A stretch of DNA of 64,000 bases from Clavelina lepadiformis. Lineage: Eukaryota > Chordata > Ascidiacea > Aplousobranchia > Clavelinidae. The stretch's first letter is position 1. Each line of letters opens with the position of its first letter. A program made the position numbers and the translations under genes. The notes below the pieces were generated by a model, which had not been told where the DNA came from, searched no databases, and saw nothing but the letters and a program-made list of their open reading frames with translations. Where the stretch lies: the NCBI RefSeq assembly GCF_947623445.1, contig NC_135242.1:23312001-23376000 (forward strand). Direction: 5' to 3'. This document shows, in pieces, positions 1-13,755 of the stretch.

Positions 1-1387
1 ATTGAGCAAATAATGGGAGGGTTCTGCCACAGTTGAAATTTCAAATAGGGGGGCGGGGTGTTTGTTCTATTCTTCTACTGCGTTATAACCAGGTGAGGTA
101 ATCCTCATAACGTTGGTTTCACGGCTTTGTTCGTTTTTGGAACTTCGACTTGTTGCGTCACAAAACCATCAACAGAACAAAGCTTTATTGCTCATATTTC
201 CCAGGTGGTTTTCATTTCACTGGAGTACCGAAGGTAGTCGCAATATTTCACACATTTAACTTTGTCACTCTTTGGAAAAACATGCCCGCTGATTATTATC
301 CAACTGTCAATGACCACGAGTAAGATTCGGCCCTAAATCGACTTCAATTAATTGTTTTGCATTTCATTGCAGAAAAATTGACTCCAATGAAATTGGTATC
401 TCAGATTTTGTGTTGACGTACCGTGGTTCACACACTTCACTTGTGGGGTTCAACAGATCTACAGTTGATTTGTACCATCCCGCTAGTCTGTATTTTCTTT
501 CGTTTCCCATAAACGAAATATGTTTTTCAATCCATCACACCTGTTTGTATCCAGGATACCATTATTACGCAGTGGGATGTGATAATGCCAGCTGTAGCTA
601 CCTATCCTGCCTTATAAAATATTTATTACAAGCAAGTTCCAAATCATTTTGCCTTCGCTTCAAACGCGTATTAAGCTGGTGGATCAATCAGAAGCTTGCT
701 ATGCAATGCATTGTGAAGATACGTGCTTGTGAAACTTATTTTTGTTATGACAGTTTCAACTGACTGACAATGCCAGCCTTAAGCATTAGTTTCATTGCAT
801 TTTGAATCCTTGACTTTCGTAATTATCTTTCTGCTTTAACTGTTGCCTTTGTGGCTTTTTCTGGACTTAAACCGGCTCTGATAAAACTTGTGCTTGTCTG
901 GGTTAATCAAACACACAACCTTGTTTCGATCGACATGTTTTAGTACACTATTTCGCTCAAGTAATAAGACAATATTTCAAAGTAACTATCAATGAAAATT
1001 TAAAATAAATCGCAGTAGTAAAACGAACAAAGGCAGAACCACTAGTGATCGGTTTTGCAACAAAATAGCCGCGGAAAGAAAATAAATACACAGCTCGAAC
1101 CGACAGAAAGTCGAAAAAATACTCGCAAAAACTCTAGGAACGGGCAGTATACCGCAAATAGATTCGTAGCACTGAGCTAATGGTACACAGTGGTATCAAG
1201 TCACGCACACGAAAATAATTCACGTCATAAAATTTGGCTCCGAGACGTCTATGATGATGTTAGTGTGAGAACGAGTGCGCTTCAGGACACACGATAGAAC
1301 ACTTTGTTGATGCGAGAAATATATAATTCACGAAAGACACTACACAGTGAATCAAGAAAGATGAGAAGGTCTGACAGCAGGAGCGCT
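1..1387. other. Non-coding flank downstream of NUAK
   Basis: No supported gene is seen here. A 117-codon frame at 410-763 starts with TTG and has no recognisable domain. The stretch contains the presumed 3' UTR of the minus-strand NUAK gene; the nearest minus-strand AATAAA is at 622-627, about 760 nt past the stop, so the true polyadenylation site is uncertain. Confidence 0.5.
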
Positions 1388-4300
1388 CTACACTTCGGCT
1401 GATCTTAGATTTGCGCAAATGTCGAAAGCTTTCTTATAAGCCAACTCCAGATCCACGTTCAACTGGTTCATCATCGTCGATAATTGTGACGTGTCGCCGA
1501 GCGATTGTTGATGCCTTGATACGTCATTTGACGTCACATGCGACTGACGATTATGACGTCGTTTATTGGGGGCTAAAATCCGCTCCAAACCGCGAACAAG
1601 CTTCTCACTGTTTGGAGTCAGAGCCCCAGGAGCTGGCTGGTCCCCTACGTATGACTCGGGCATGGGGGGAAGGGTGTCGGGGATCAGGGACAAGGACAGG
1701 GGACGCTGCTGTGGTGGGGGCGCGATTGGGTGATAAGCAGCACTGGGTGGCGGTAAAGGGGGGTTGGACATGCACAAGTCAAAGGAGTCGGTGGAGAGAA
1801 TACTGGAGTCACTGTAAGTACTTGCCGGCCTTGTTTGACTTCCTATGCTCGACCCATCGTCACTGCTTATGCTCACCGGGCGCCCGTCTACCGGGGACGG
1901 TGTTGGCATGAGATATTCCCGGGACCCGCTGGGAGGAGCGTGGGTTCGCGGGGGCAAGGTAGGGTTGTTGCTTCGCACTTGGCTCATCCTCGATGGGGTC
2001 AAACTGGGTTTTATTAGAGGCACAGAATTCTGGGCATGGTACGTGTGCTCGGGGGCACTCAGGGTGAGATTTACGACGGGGGCCCTCTCCGGGGACGAGT
2101 AGTACCCGCTCTCTCTGTCACGTCGCGACCTCATCACTCTCCGCTTGGTAGACGCGCCCTGGGGTTTCCCCTTTAACTTTAAACTGTCTTTAGCCTGAAG
2201 TCCACACACTGCCGCAAGCTGCCCCGCGAGTATGACGTCAGGAGACGCTGGCGGGGCTGGTTGCACCTTCGGGACCTCCACTGGCGGCGCTGTAGCTTTC
2301 GCTACAACTACAAGGTTGTGCTTCAAAATTCCCTTTGGTTGGTTATTTTCACAAGTATCCACGTCGACTGCTTTATCGTCCGCTTTTGTGTTGTCCCAAC
2401 CGTTGTCGTTTACAGTTGTATCTATGTAGTTCACGTAAGAGGTCTCGTTGCCAACGGAGACCGGCGTCGTGATGTCATCAACAGCGTTCAGCCAAGCGTG
2501 ACTAGCTACGTCATCGATCGTAGCACGTTTGGTTGGGTCGACGGTTAGCATCCATAGGATCAGACTGTGCGCATCTGTGGGTAGAAACGAGCATTTATTT
2601 ACCAAGATGATGACAGTTCGAGGATATACATTATGTACAACCAACTACAACAGTAGCTCGCGAACTTTATTACTAGCGGACCCCCATCTGCAATTTCTTT
2701 CTTGTGAATTTCAATATTTACAGGCTATTTATGCGGAATTAACGTACAACTTGCCCAGGTTAAGAACCACTTAACTACAACTAGCAGCAGATAAAGCATT
2801 AACGCAGTTAGCTGTGTGTCACAGACACACACGTGCAGCTATTTAGGTATCGCTGCAACCTCCAGACAGGTTTTGCGATTAAATACGACCCATTATTGGT
2901 ATTTATGCAATTAATAACGACTAAACAATAACATTTCGTGGACTACAAATGAAGCGGAACAAACAGAACTTGAACAAGCAGTTTGGTGTTGCTTTTCAGT
3001 TGAAGTTTGCGGCATGTTTCTACTCAAGTTTAAAGAGAAGTGCAAGGAAAGCGGGCAAAGATTTTAACAGATGGAGGCAACAGTAGCGAGCGAGGGAACC
3101 AAAATAAGTCAACGCGGCACTTGAAGAGAAGCTCAAGTGTTCTGTTCCTTTGTTTGTTGAACTGTGGGAAAACGACGGTTTGAACTCAGACAAAACCACA
3201 AGACACTGGGGAAGCATAATGTTGGAAAGTGGAACTTACAAGCGAAACGAAGGAATTATTTTGACGTCTTACTGCCAGAACCACTTAATTAAACTTTGAA
3301 TGAAATATGGGATATCTGATGTTCAACAAAAATTGATGGTAATGTCTGTTCGGAAACTGTCGCAATATTTCAAATTTATTGAAAATTTGTGTTTTCTATG
3401 AGTTTTTCACCTGACTCGCGATCTGGTTTGCTGATTTCTCCTCTTGTGATGTGTCTCGTCAAAACCTGAAAGTTCCTGCCGTCGAATGGCATCGTTCCGT
3501 ATACAAGCGCGTATAATAGCACACCCAGGGACCAACTGTCCACCTAACAAAGAAAAAACATTTTTTTAACTAATATGATAAAGACCTGTATATATGGTTA
3601 ATTAAAGCGTTTAAAGTTTTAAACGCGAAGTTGTGTAAATTAATTGATACGAATTAATTTTTCAAAAAAGTTAGTGGGCTACTAATCGTTAAATCTATAA
3701 ACTCTTCTCCTAACTTTTCGAACTTTAAAACCAGCACAAAATCGATCGCAAAAGTGCTCCTAACCAGTGTTTGATTGTTAAGTGTTCTGATGTCACAATG
3801 GTATTTGTTCAACAACAATTCCAAAGCAAACTCGAAAGTTATTTTAGGAATCAATTTGAGGATTTGGCCAGCATGTTTAATTTCGCCCCTTACAAGGCTA
3901 TTGTGACATCACAGAGGAATGTCAAGGGCGCAGTGTCCTATTAGACAAGAGCAACAATTTACAGAGGTCATAGGAGGTCAAATACAGACAAGGTGGAAAA
4001 ACAGTTTCTTCGTCGTTTGCGAAGTTCAATGGGAACGCAGGCAGAGTCCCAGTTTATGACAAATGCTCATTAAATGTTAATGTTTTAAACCAGTGAGGTT
4101 GAGATCCATTAGAACGGCGCCTCAGCCCACGCAAACGGCAGATCCAAGTCAACGATTGCGGACCAAATCATAATATCGACCTCGTGTTTGCAAATTACAG
4201 CTCCTAGACCAGTACAAAGCGGTCTTTCATGGCGGTCTAGACAAGTGCAGTTACGCATCACAATTAATCACAATTGGACAGGCAGTGTTTGCAATCTTGC

Positions 4301-7300
4301 ATCGTTCGCCAGAGCGGTGCCGGGTTTCCCTGAACTGAGCAAAAACCAAAGCAGCGACCTGTCAGCCACGAACCAGTGGATACCACCTAGATTGCTAATG
4401 TTGTCTTCATATCAAATTAATACACTTGAACGACGGAGAGATTAGCGACTTTGCGGTTTTATGATGACGTTTGCGATGTTCTTTTGAGAAGTTCAAGATA
4501 CTTACAAATGCTTGTAAGCAACGATACGTGACAGACGATGGAAAATTTCAACCTTACAGACCAACGCTAGGAAATTTCCGCTTTGATTAAACTTATCCGT
4601 GCAACAGGTGTCATCTCCACTATGCGTATTAGCACGTTTCACTGCAGAGCATTTTGAGCAATATACCAAAACGTGCAATTGCGCATGCGCATACTAGGAC
4701 GAAAACAAGCTGAAGAAATTACCAAAAACGGCATAATTCTCGCCGATTCACGCAACTTATTTCAAAGATAGATTATTTTTAGTTCCAAAATACAATTTTA
4801 CCCTACATAGGCGCAACAGAAGTGACGTCATAAAGTAACGAGAGTTATTTCGATTGGCAGATGACATTACGTAATAAAACGTAATTGGTTTGAAACAAGA
4901 AAGTTCTGATTCCTCCTACACGACCAGGAAATGTTGAACATGCCATAACTTAAGATTAATTAAACCTTACTGACTCATACGACGGCGCAGTATGAATATA
5001 GCAAATATAACAACACGCCCTAATAATACTCGATGTAGGCAATATGCACTGACAAGTAAAACAACCAAGTCTTAAAATAGCAGCAATATAACTGATTTTT
5101 CAGCAGTAACCACGGCTATCGCCATAGCATGTCACACCCATTGTGACCACATAAGATGGTCCAATCGTGTAAAGTTGTAAACAGTCCAACTGTGTTATTG
5201 CTTTGATTTAAAGCTGGTATTTCATCTGTAATTGTCGGAAGCGAGTCATACGTTCTTTTTGTGCGTATAAAACTCTACTATTTCACTGACGTCATAATAT
5301 GGATTGTGATATAAGAATACAGCACTGGCCACGTTGCAATCCAAGATTAAAAAATTTGAAACAAGGAAAAAATTATAAGGATTTCAACGAACCTCAGGTC
5401 CGACGTATGGGACGCCTGTGACGATTTCTGGCGAAGCATAGAGAGGACTTCCGCAGAATGTACTCAGCAGGCTTTCTGCCTTGTATTTATTTGCTAGTCC
5501 GAAGTCCGCTATCTGCAAAAGTAATTGCATAAACAAATTAGCACACACCAAGATTTGCCGATCGACCACGCCCGAAACAGGCTAAAATTCTGAAGTTGTC
5601 TTACTTTGATCTGATTTTCGTTACTTAGCAGAATATTTTCCAGTTTCAGATCTCTGTGGACTATTCCCGCCTGAAACACATGGTCAAAACTTTTACAAAA
5701 TATTCATGAAAAAGCTGACTCGGCTCAGCAAAGAAACAACAGAGCTGCTAAAATTGTTCGAATGATAACTTAATGAAAGGCCGTGCCCGTTCATATTAAA
5801 ACTTTGTGACGTCAAAGAGGTCTATTGTTATACAACATAGGAGCCACTTGCGACCCTGACACGTTCATGACGTAATATTATTGTTTCACTTATGTATTGT
5901 TCAGCTTTAACTCGTGTATAGGGTTGGGCTGAAAGCGACCACGAATAGGACGACAGCTTGGGAAGGTTTTGCTTGATTTGTTCAAGTTTGTTCAGTTTGT
6001 TGTATTTATAGAAATGGATTCTGTAAATATGGCTCTTCTATGCGATATTACATGAACGGGAGACCAAAAAATTACATTGTAAGACAACAAATGATAAATG
6101 TGACTTACATAAAGAAATGCGCGGTAAAAAAACAGAAAAAAAAGCTATACAAAAATATAGACTTTGTACCTTATGGCAGTAGCGGACCGCAGAAACGATT
6201 TGACGGAAAAAAGATTTTGAATCCTCTTCAGCAATGCCACGCTTCGAGGCAAGATAGTCGTACAACTCACCACCAGCGGCGTATTCCATGACAATCACTA
6301 TTCTGTCTTGGTTTTCGAAAACTGTACAAAAACGTAGATTTTAGCGTCGGCATGTGTACAGTAGGTAGGTCGGCACACCAGGCTACAGGGCAATACGATT
6401 CTTCGCGAGCAATTTAGTACAAATTGCGTAATTTATTATTCCCAGTGTTGCCGTCACGTGAAAGGAAACACGTGGAAATAAAATCGGCGTAAAAATCAAC
6501 TCATTTGGAACGACACATTATTACGCCTCAATGAAACGTTAAATGAGAATCAGGTCAACCGGAACATTTTAACTTATAAATCGTATGACAAAAAAGTTGT
6601 GTAAGTACTGCACTACACCTTAAAGATCAAAATACAATTTTTCCCACACAATTAAAAGTGTTTTCGATAGTCCAGAGGCAACTTAGCTCATAACAGGTAA
6701 AACCGGTTGACAAATTAAGCTAAAACCACTAATAACGAGACACTAAATGCTGCGTCAACACAAAAACTCGAAATATCACTGGAAAAACAAGGCTGTGCTG
6801 ATACTTAGATAAAATTTCTTAGAATCAAGATGTGTGACTTAGTACTAGAGCCCAAACGCTGGTGTAGAAATCCTGATTTCGGTGTTAAGAACTAACCGGC
6901 CACATTACCTTCGTATATTTGTATAATGTGAGGGTGTCGTATGGAAGACATTATGTCTATTTCACGTCGGATGTGTTTCAAATCTTCGTTGTCCTTTATC
7001 TTATCTTTTTTGATTGCTTTCACGGCCACCTGTGCAACAGGAAGAAAAAGTTAATTAAAAATGTGTTTAATCTGGGCGGATACCTTAAAATCCAAGCTTA
7101 TCTAAGGGCTTGTCGGTTGTCATTGCGCTACGTGTAGGTCAATAATTTTAATATCCTAATGTACGGGATTGTTACGTAACAATAAGTTACGCAATAACCG
7201 AAGGTATAATCATAATATTTTGGGATGGTTATAAACTTAATATACTATAACAATAAGGTGGTCAGTAATCAGTAAAGAATTACTTCACATTTTTCACCAC

Positions 7301-10300
7301 GTTGTTTGTGGTTAACAATGTTTCGATTATTACATCATAAAGTGGCGTGAGTTTTTTGACCAACGTTTTCGGACTGTGTGCCAAAACGTGAGTTTTTCGT
7401 TTTTAAATTAAAAAACGATTGGCAGAAAAGCTAAAATGTAATGAAATACCAAGTCCTGCACACAGCTACGGGTTTCGCATCAAGGAAGTCTGAAATCACG
7501 TGATTCCTTATTTGTTTTTCAGACAAGGAATTTTGTAAATGTCGAAAACAGCTTTCAATTTTGTCGCTACTTAGTTTTCGAGACATTACGATATCAGATG
7601 TTTGACTGAAAAACAAAACCGTTCTTACGCCATGTTTGTCACGTGAGGTTGACATTTTACTCCAGAGTGCCACGTCATGATTCAGTTCCCGACATTCAGA
7701 GTTTAAAACAAACTGGCGTTTCACCAGAGTCGTAATTTGCGAAAAACTTTACGGATAAATTCGTGTCCTTCAACATCAAAACAATAAATGTCATCATCAG
7801 ACTGATAATTCAATTCTTAAATTCAATCAACAACACAAATCAATAAAAGCTTATAAACTGGCTTTCAAACAAAGATTAGGGGTCCAATAGGCGGGATTGC
7901 CAGACCTACCAGCGCAACAGCAGCTTGGTGGAAGATAACCACGCCCCAATGTGCCTTGCCAAGCCAAGCGTGACTAAAATTGGCGTGGCAGCGTGTGCTT
8001 AATATATTTGTTACCAAACCCTAACCATACCGCTTCAAAATTAAATTTCGCACCAGAAGTTTCCCAAAATTGTACGAGGGATTATTTTTTGTTTTCTTCG
8101 TTGCAGCCTGGTTTAAAATACTTTAGGTCGTTTCTCATTTTAGGATAATGCCACCTGATCATCACAAATCCATGTTTTGGATAGTTCGAAACCGCGAATG
8201 CTTGTCACAAATACCTATCTACATGTTATTCCTATTTAAGGAAAACTCATTACAATATTAACAATCACAATATTGTTATTCAAAAATGCCGGGAATGTCA
8301 TGTACCGCTTATAAGCATTTAGCCCAGAAACATCAGCATAATATTTATAGAGATGCTTTCTTATAAGATAGTTTTATCAATCTTATCTGGGTTTTGTTCA
8401 ATAGAAATCAGATATAGACCGAACAATGAAATACCATAGCCTGAACACAGCGCAGTAAATTTTTTAACATCCACAGATGATAAATCGATTCAAGCCCCAT
8501 TGTGTATGTTGAGGTCAGGGTGACCCTGTTGTTAGCTCACAAAAAGAAATGATAAAACATTGTTATCAGTGATTCCAGCGCGGTAACGTTCCAAAGAGAG
8601 GTCAAAAATGTCAAAAACGAAATGTTGAGCATTATTGTTGCATTTGAGTAGGCAACGGTAAATAAACCAATCAAGCACATGAAACACATGCATGAAAAAG
8701 GAGCCATTGTTACGACACACGACGTCGGAAAACGTCACAATATATCAAACGGCATTATCAAAGGAATTGTAGGCTGCTAGAATTTCAATGTAACAGCTTG
8801 TCGTTCGAAATAACATGGATACAACTGAAAGGATTTTGTGCACGCTCTAATTATGATTACACGCTTCCGTTTCGTTTCAGAGATTCTGACTTTTGTGGTG
8901 TTAACATTTAGTTTCAAGACATTTAGACAGTTTGAAGTTCCGCATATGCCCACAATAAAAGCTAAAAGTATCTTTGTTAAATTTAAGTAAAGTTGTTTAT
9001 TAACCTAAGTATGTTTCTAAAGTGTACGATTGAACCTAACGAACTTATTTGACCTGTTACACACTGCTGTTTAATTTCGCTTTTGTGGGGTGTCGTTTAT
9101 CTATTAACCGATCACAAAAAGCTATTACGTCGTTTTGTTAACAAAAGGCCAGGCCATAACAGTCGTAACTTTTCCCGTATTTTGTGAGCAAGCTGGGCCG
9201 CTACACTGTTGTAATGGGCTTGTGGTGGGGTTGCAAAGTGTCATACAATATAACAACTTTTATTACTTCCTGCAAAGTGTAGAGCGAAATCATTTGGGTA
9301 CTGCAGTCATGTGACAGCTTCCTCGTTAATACAACTGGCAAGTGTTTTACTATTTACATGTAATTAGCTACTTATGGCATCTAACCTCCGTTTAATGACC
9401 GCAATATTGCGATTGATGATGTAATAAGCAGCACCGAAAAGTGGTGATACTCCTGCGTGTGTATTAACTGGTGTGGGCGATTATGACGTCATAATGTTTA
9501 CGTGCGCCAGTTTCGAACCATATTAGGAAATCGAAGGCAACAGGAATGCGACAGAAGTAACAATTGGATAGTTTTAGTGGTGACATTCGCAATGTTTTTG
9601 TTGTCGCAATGACATCAATTTGCGATGCGAGACGTTTCCGATTATGACGTCATTGGTCACAAACAGGCGACACTTCCGTGAGTAAGCAATTATTTTTTTG
9701 AGCCTGTGGCTTTTAAGATGTTTTCTGCTTTCAATGCACCACACGCTGTTATTATTACGTCGGTAAACCAACAAACTAGGGATCAGCGTGGCAGACGACG
9801 ACGTTACATTATTTCGTCACAAAGACTTCTGGCTGACGTTGACCTTGTTATTACCGACATATCAGCAAAGTTCGAAGCAATAAAATTGAAAGAGATTTGT
9901 ACAAAACAAGCGAGTTTTTACGAATTTTCTGCCCGCAAGCGATCATTTTCCAGAGTCGGGCTGTCGCGAAAGAGACCAATCAAGATCGTGTTATTGCGGT
10001 TTAAAGAAAATGTGCATTGCTGTATAGCAAACAACATGTTTTTCTCCTGCAACACTGCTACGTCAGTCTAAATGCTTCTAAACCCTTGATGGTGATGACG
10101 CAGGTATTTCTATTTGCGTCGTCCAGTGGATGAATTAAAGCCACGTATTAGCATATATAGAAAATAATTCGTCATAAAGTTTCGTCAAAAAGGGCATTGT
10201 GACCGAGCAAAATATCTTTAAACCAATAAACAAACTGTAGCAACCCTTAAGATTATAACAATGATTCTTTTGCGCAAGCACCAAAGAGCTTGTTGGGTTT

Positions 10301-13300
10301 TCGAATGCTTGTTAAAGTAATTACGCATCTCTGTTAATGTCGGAATAAGTTACTGTATAGCATTGTGCAAGAAAGTACAACGAAATATTCACCTGAAAGG
10401 TCGAACGAGCTAAGCCACTTTAAAAGATTTTAAACCTTTACACAGACCTTGTTCAGTCTCAGAAAGTAACTCTAAACGCTGTGTGTTAACAGCCCGAAAA
10501 ATACGACCCGATTTAGCCTTCCTAATGTACACAAACAACAGACACAAGCCGGCTAAGGTTACAAATGTAGGGTAGATAATGCCAGGTTTGGAACCTGCAA
10601 CCTTATATATTACACCACCCCACGCCCATGTTGAAACCCATGTTAGCGACCCATTTACCAACGTGATTCAGTTTGCACCAAGCCTTGTGTACTGATTCAC
10701 AACACGCAGTTGATGTGCTTGGCAACCTATGCGTGTGCGTCACTAACGTCCTTAACGCTATGTTTGTGGAGATATAGAAGCACTCATAACGCACTTGGGT
10801 AACACATAACAAGCGTTGGTAATATTTTCAACACAGAATATATCAAACACGCCCTTGTAAACACTTCTACCAGCACCTATACGCAAGGTCAACTTATAAC
10901 CTTGTGTAACCGCCATTTTGGTGCAAGATACCTACAGAAAAATCGCGTCAAGGAATTGTTCGCTGTGTTATTGCATAAGCTAGTGACCATCTTGCTGACC
11001 CAAGATGACCAGAAATGACACTATGTGATGCATTAATGACGTCACGACTTCCGAAACAAATCGTCAACTGTAGTACAACGCTGGTGTGAACGTTTTTAGT
11101 GTCTTTGGTGGAAAATAAAAGACGAGTCGGCGTCGACATCACTATTTTATCCGCTAATTATAAGTTTTGTTTCGCTATGAACTAAAAGTCTTTCGTGGGA
11201 AACTCCTACGCACCTGTTGGTTGCGTGTCGCCTTGTACGTAACATTTAGGCCTATGTACGCAGGTTGCCTGCTGAGCACTTGTCTATTTCTTCAGCGCCC
11301 ACTCTAATACAAACTGATCGCGATACCTTATATGGAAGTTAAGCGTAATCGCGTTACAGTGATTAGATTAGTTAGTTGCGGATGGGCCAATCAAAGGTTA
11401 CCATTAATCATGGGTTGAAATGTTGTTACAAGGCTATACAAGACAGTATGGTATGAAACTTGAAATAACACGTCAAGGAATAAGCAAATGTTCGAAATCC
11501 AAGCAAAATGCAAAAGCACCGATCCTCATTGAAACAAATTCAACTTGTCTTCGCCAAGACAAACATCCGAGTGCGTACATTTTCCATCCAATGGTTGATT
11601 GAATTATTGGAAAGATAAAACGGCCAAACACTGATTTATGGCTGGCACGTGTAGACTATAACTACGAGCAGGTCGAAATGTCAAAATGACATTCCTTGTA
11701 ATGACTGGCGTTTTTTCTAATTAACTTTTACATAAATTGCTGCAGAAGGTCGTGACGTTATTAGGAGCAAACTAAGTCTTAACCAGACAAAGCTGTTTGG
11801 ATGAAATTGCGCAATCAGCGACAACTACAACAACATTAATTATTAATTATAAAGCGATTTTTCCGACAGCTGTAATGGTACTTTCTCCCATTTCCAAAAG
11901 CATGTTGTTTGTAAACACAGACAGTTATTAACTTACACAGCATCTTATCACTGCGAAAATTCACATACTTACAGTATGATCAAATGATCGGCGAAGACGT
12001 AGTGCTTTTTTAAGAGCATAGGTTATACACGTCGCTACATTTGTTACGTATGTGCTCTCCCAAAAATCAGTGAAGACAAACCAACAAGCTAACGAGTACG
12101 CGTTCCTCTTCAAAATGTACGACAGAAACCGTCAACCTGTTACTGTTTAGCAAATAAGCCCGTGGTTGACTTTAATTGCGATCATACCATTAAAATAAAC
12201 AGAGTTTTTTCCTTGTTACACAAAGCGTTAAAATTGAAGTTTACATTGCTCGGCAATATCAGTTGCGTGGGCGTAATGTGTTACCTTGCAACGCTCGACA
12301 ACCGGCGATAACTTGTTTATGACAAAGCGCAGGCAATCGTAGCACGAACGGCGCATTTCCTGAAATCCCCTGGTACAAAACTGGTAATTTTCCACAGCGC
12401 ATTTCCACTAAGACATGCGGTTTGTATAGAAAGGCATGAAAGTATCGCTTGGTAAAGTTGCTGATAATGATTTTTAAGCGTCCTTTGTTTACTTGAGGTC
12501 AAAGCAGTGACACGGGTCAGGTGTTTACACCTTAAGCGCCCAATGAGCCACAAGAGATCTCACAACGACTGTAGATAAACATCGGTTGAGGGATTTTTAT
12601 GTGTTATGTAACTTTGCTCAGAAAGAAACAGACTGCATACCAAGACGCTTAATTTACTGCGTCATCATTTATCCAATCTAGCTATTGATTATTGGATTTT
12701 TAGGCAAATTTATTGGTAAAATTCAATACGTTTCATTATGGTTCCTGTACCACTGGGCCCCAGGTGAAAAAGCAAGGTGAAAACCTTTTCATGTCCACAG
12801 TAATGCACTCAGTTGATGGCTTTGTGCTGGCACGAAAAAGTTTTAAGCAGTTGCACCATTAGGTAATTGACGGTTAAAAATAACTCCATTTAACTGTTTA
12901 TTGAAGACAAAAGATTTCAGTATAACAGTGACCCCTTTAATTTAAAGTAGGAATGATTGGTCTCAAAAATCTCAATTCAACTTCACATAAATAGAGAGAG
13001 TTGATGATCAAATCAATGTACAAAATATCACTGTCATGGCTACACATCTGGATAATATTTGAAAAAAGTTTGAATACATAATAATAGACCAGAAGAAAAA
13101 GTGTCTGCCTATTTCCCATAATGCAATGTAAGAAGTTAAGTGTTTGTGATAAGATCTCTAACTGTGCACAGATGCAAAATGAAACATGTGCGAGCTTTTT
13201 GACATGTCACATTGAAAGTGTATAATTAAACTTAAACTGGATGAAGGTAATAATCTATTTTTGATTTTTGACACAATAATGACAGTGCAGAGGAGCACAG

Positions 13301-13755
13301 ATTACAGAAACACTTAACACATTTAATTAAATTAAAGCTCAGTATCAATCGCAGTTACTAAGTGTAGTCAACACCAAGTACCCTGCAGATGTATATACCC
13401 TTGCAAAAGCAAACATTTCCTTCTAATAACCGTGCGAACAGTTTACTTTCTTTTTGTTATGTGTTCAGTATTATGTTGTTGTGAATGACCGTGCAGTGCA
13501 CAAAGTCTTTGTATTTTTTAGCTAGTTACAAATAGATCAAATTATACATTAAATTTTCAATTCACTTACCAGCTCATTTCTTTCTTTATGTCTGGCTAAC
13601 TTTACTTTTCCATATGTACCCTTGCCCAGTGTTCGAATGAAATCGTATCTGTGTTTAACATTATGTCTATGATTGTGTCTTCTCACTGGTGATGCACAAA
13701 CCTCCAGGGTCTCAGTGCCATCATTTCCAGTCACAATGTTTTCTGAGCTTAACAT
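1388..13755 (-). CDS. NUAK1: NUAK family SNF1-like serine/threonine kinase
   Basis: An AMPK-related kinase of the NUAK (ARK5/SNARK) family, normally activated by LKB1 and acting in cell adhesion and polarity. Exons (minus, in transcript order): 13570-13755, 6909-7029, 6170-6321, 5605-5670, 5393-5512, 3411-3543, 1388-2574. All phases join and give about 654 aa (human NUAK1 has 661). Seen directly: glycine loop GKGTYGKVK, catalytic lysine in [16 protein letters not shown] catalytic loop, ADFGLA, and activation segment [13 protein letters not shown] whose Thr is the LKB1 site in the family. The C-terminal half keeps a GILK motif (about residue 341), the PP1-docking motif of NUAK1, and ESGYYSSPE (about residue 414), matching the vertebrate phosphodegron region. 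The rest is Pro/Ser-rich. An in-frame stop lies just upstream of the ATG at 13755. A single pre-vertebrate NUAK is likely, so NUAK1 versus NUAK2 is not decided. The donor of exon 5 (GTTCGT) is weak. Confidence 0.95.
7030..13569 (-). other. 6.5-kb first intron of NUAK
   Basis: This stretch separates the exon with the glycine loop from the exon with the catalytic lysine. No convincing exon or RNA gene was found inside on either strand. It holds three perfect CRE octamers (9484-9491, 9645-9652, 11037-11044), one inside a 14-bp palindrome. Frames at 9706-10071 (plus) and 10410-10661 (minus) look like chance. Its size, compared with introns of a few hundred bp elsewhere in the window, makes it a likely home for enhancers; that is an inference. 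Confidence 0.6.

Noticed and set aside
410-763. 117-codon plus-strand frame
   Set aside because: It begins with TTG, has no domain or splice context, and has the composition of AT-rich non-coding sequence.
1411-2548. Several plus-strand frames opposite the last NUAK exon
   Set aside because: They are antisense shadows of a GC-richer real exon; only the minus frame matches a known family.
9706-10071. 121-codon plus-strand frame inside NUAK intron 1
   Set aside because: No recognisable motif; the Arg-rich run looks like chance translation.
10560-10625. tRNA- or SINE-like sequence with GCAGGTTCCAAACC on the minus strand
   Set aside because: It resembles a B box, but the T-stem/loop and the acceptor pairing do not fold into a tRNA, and no second copy was seen in the window.
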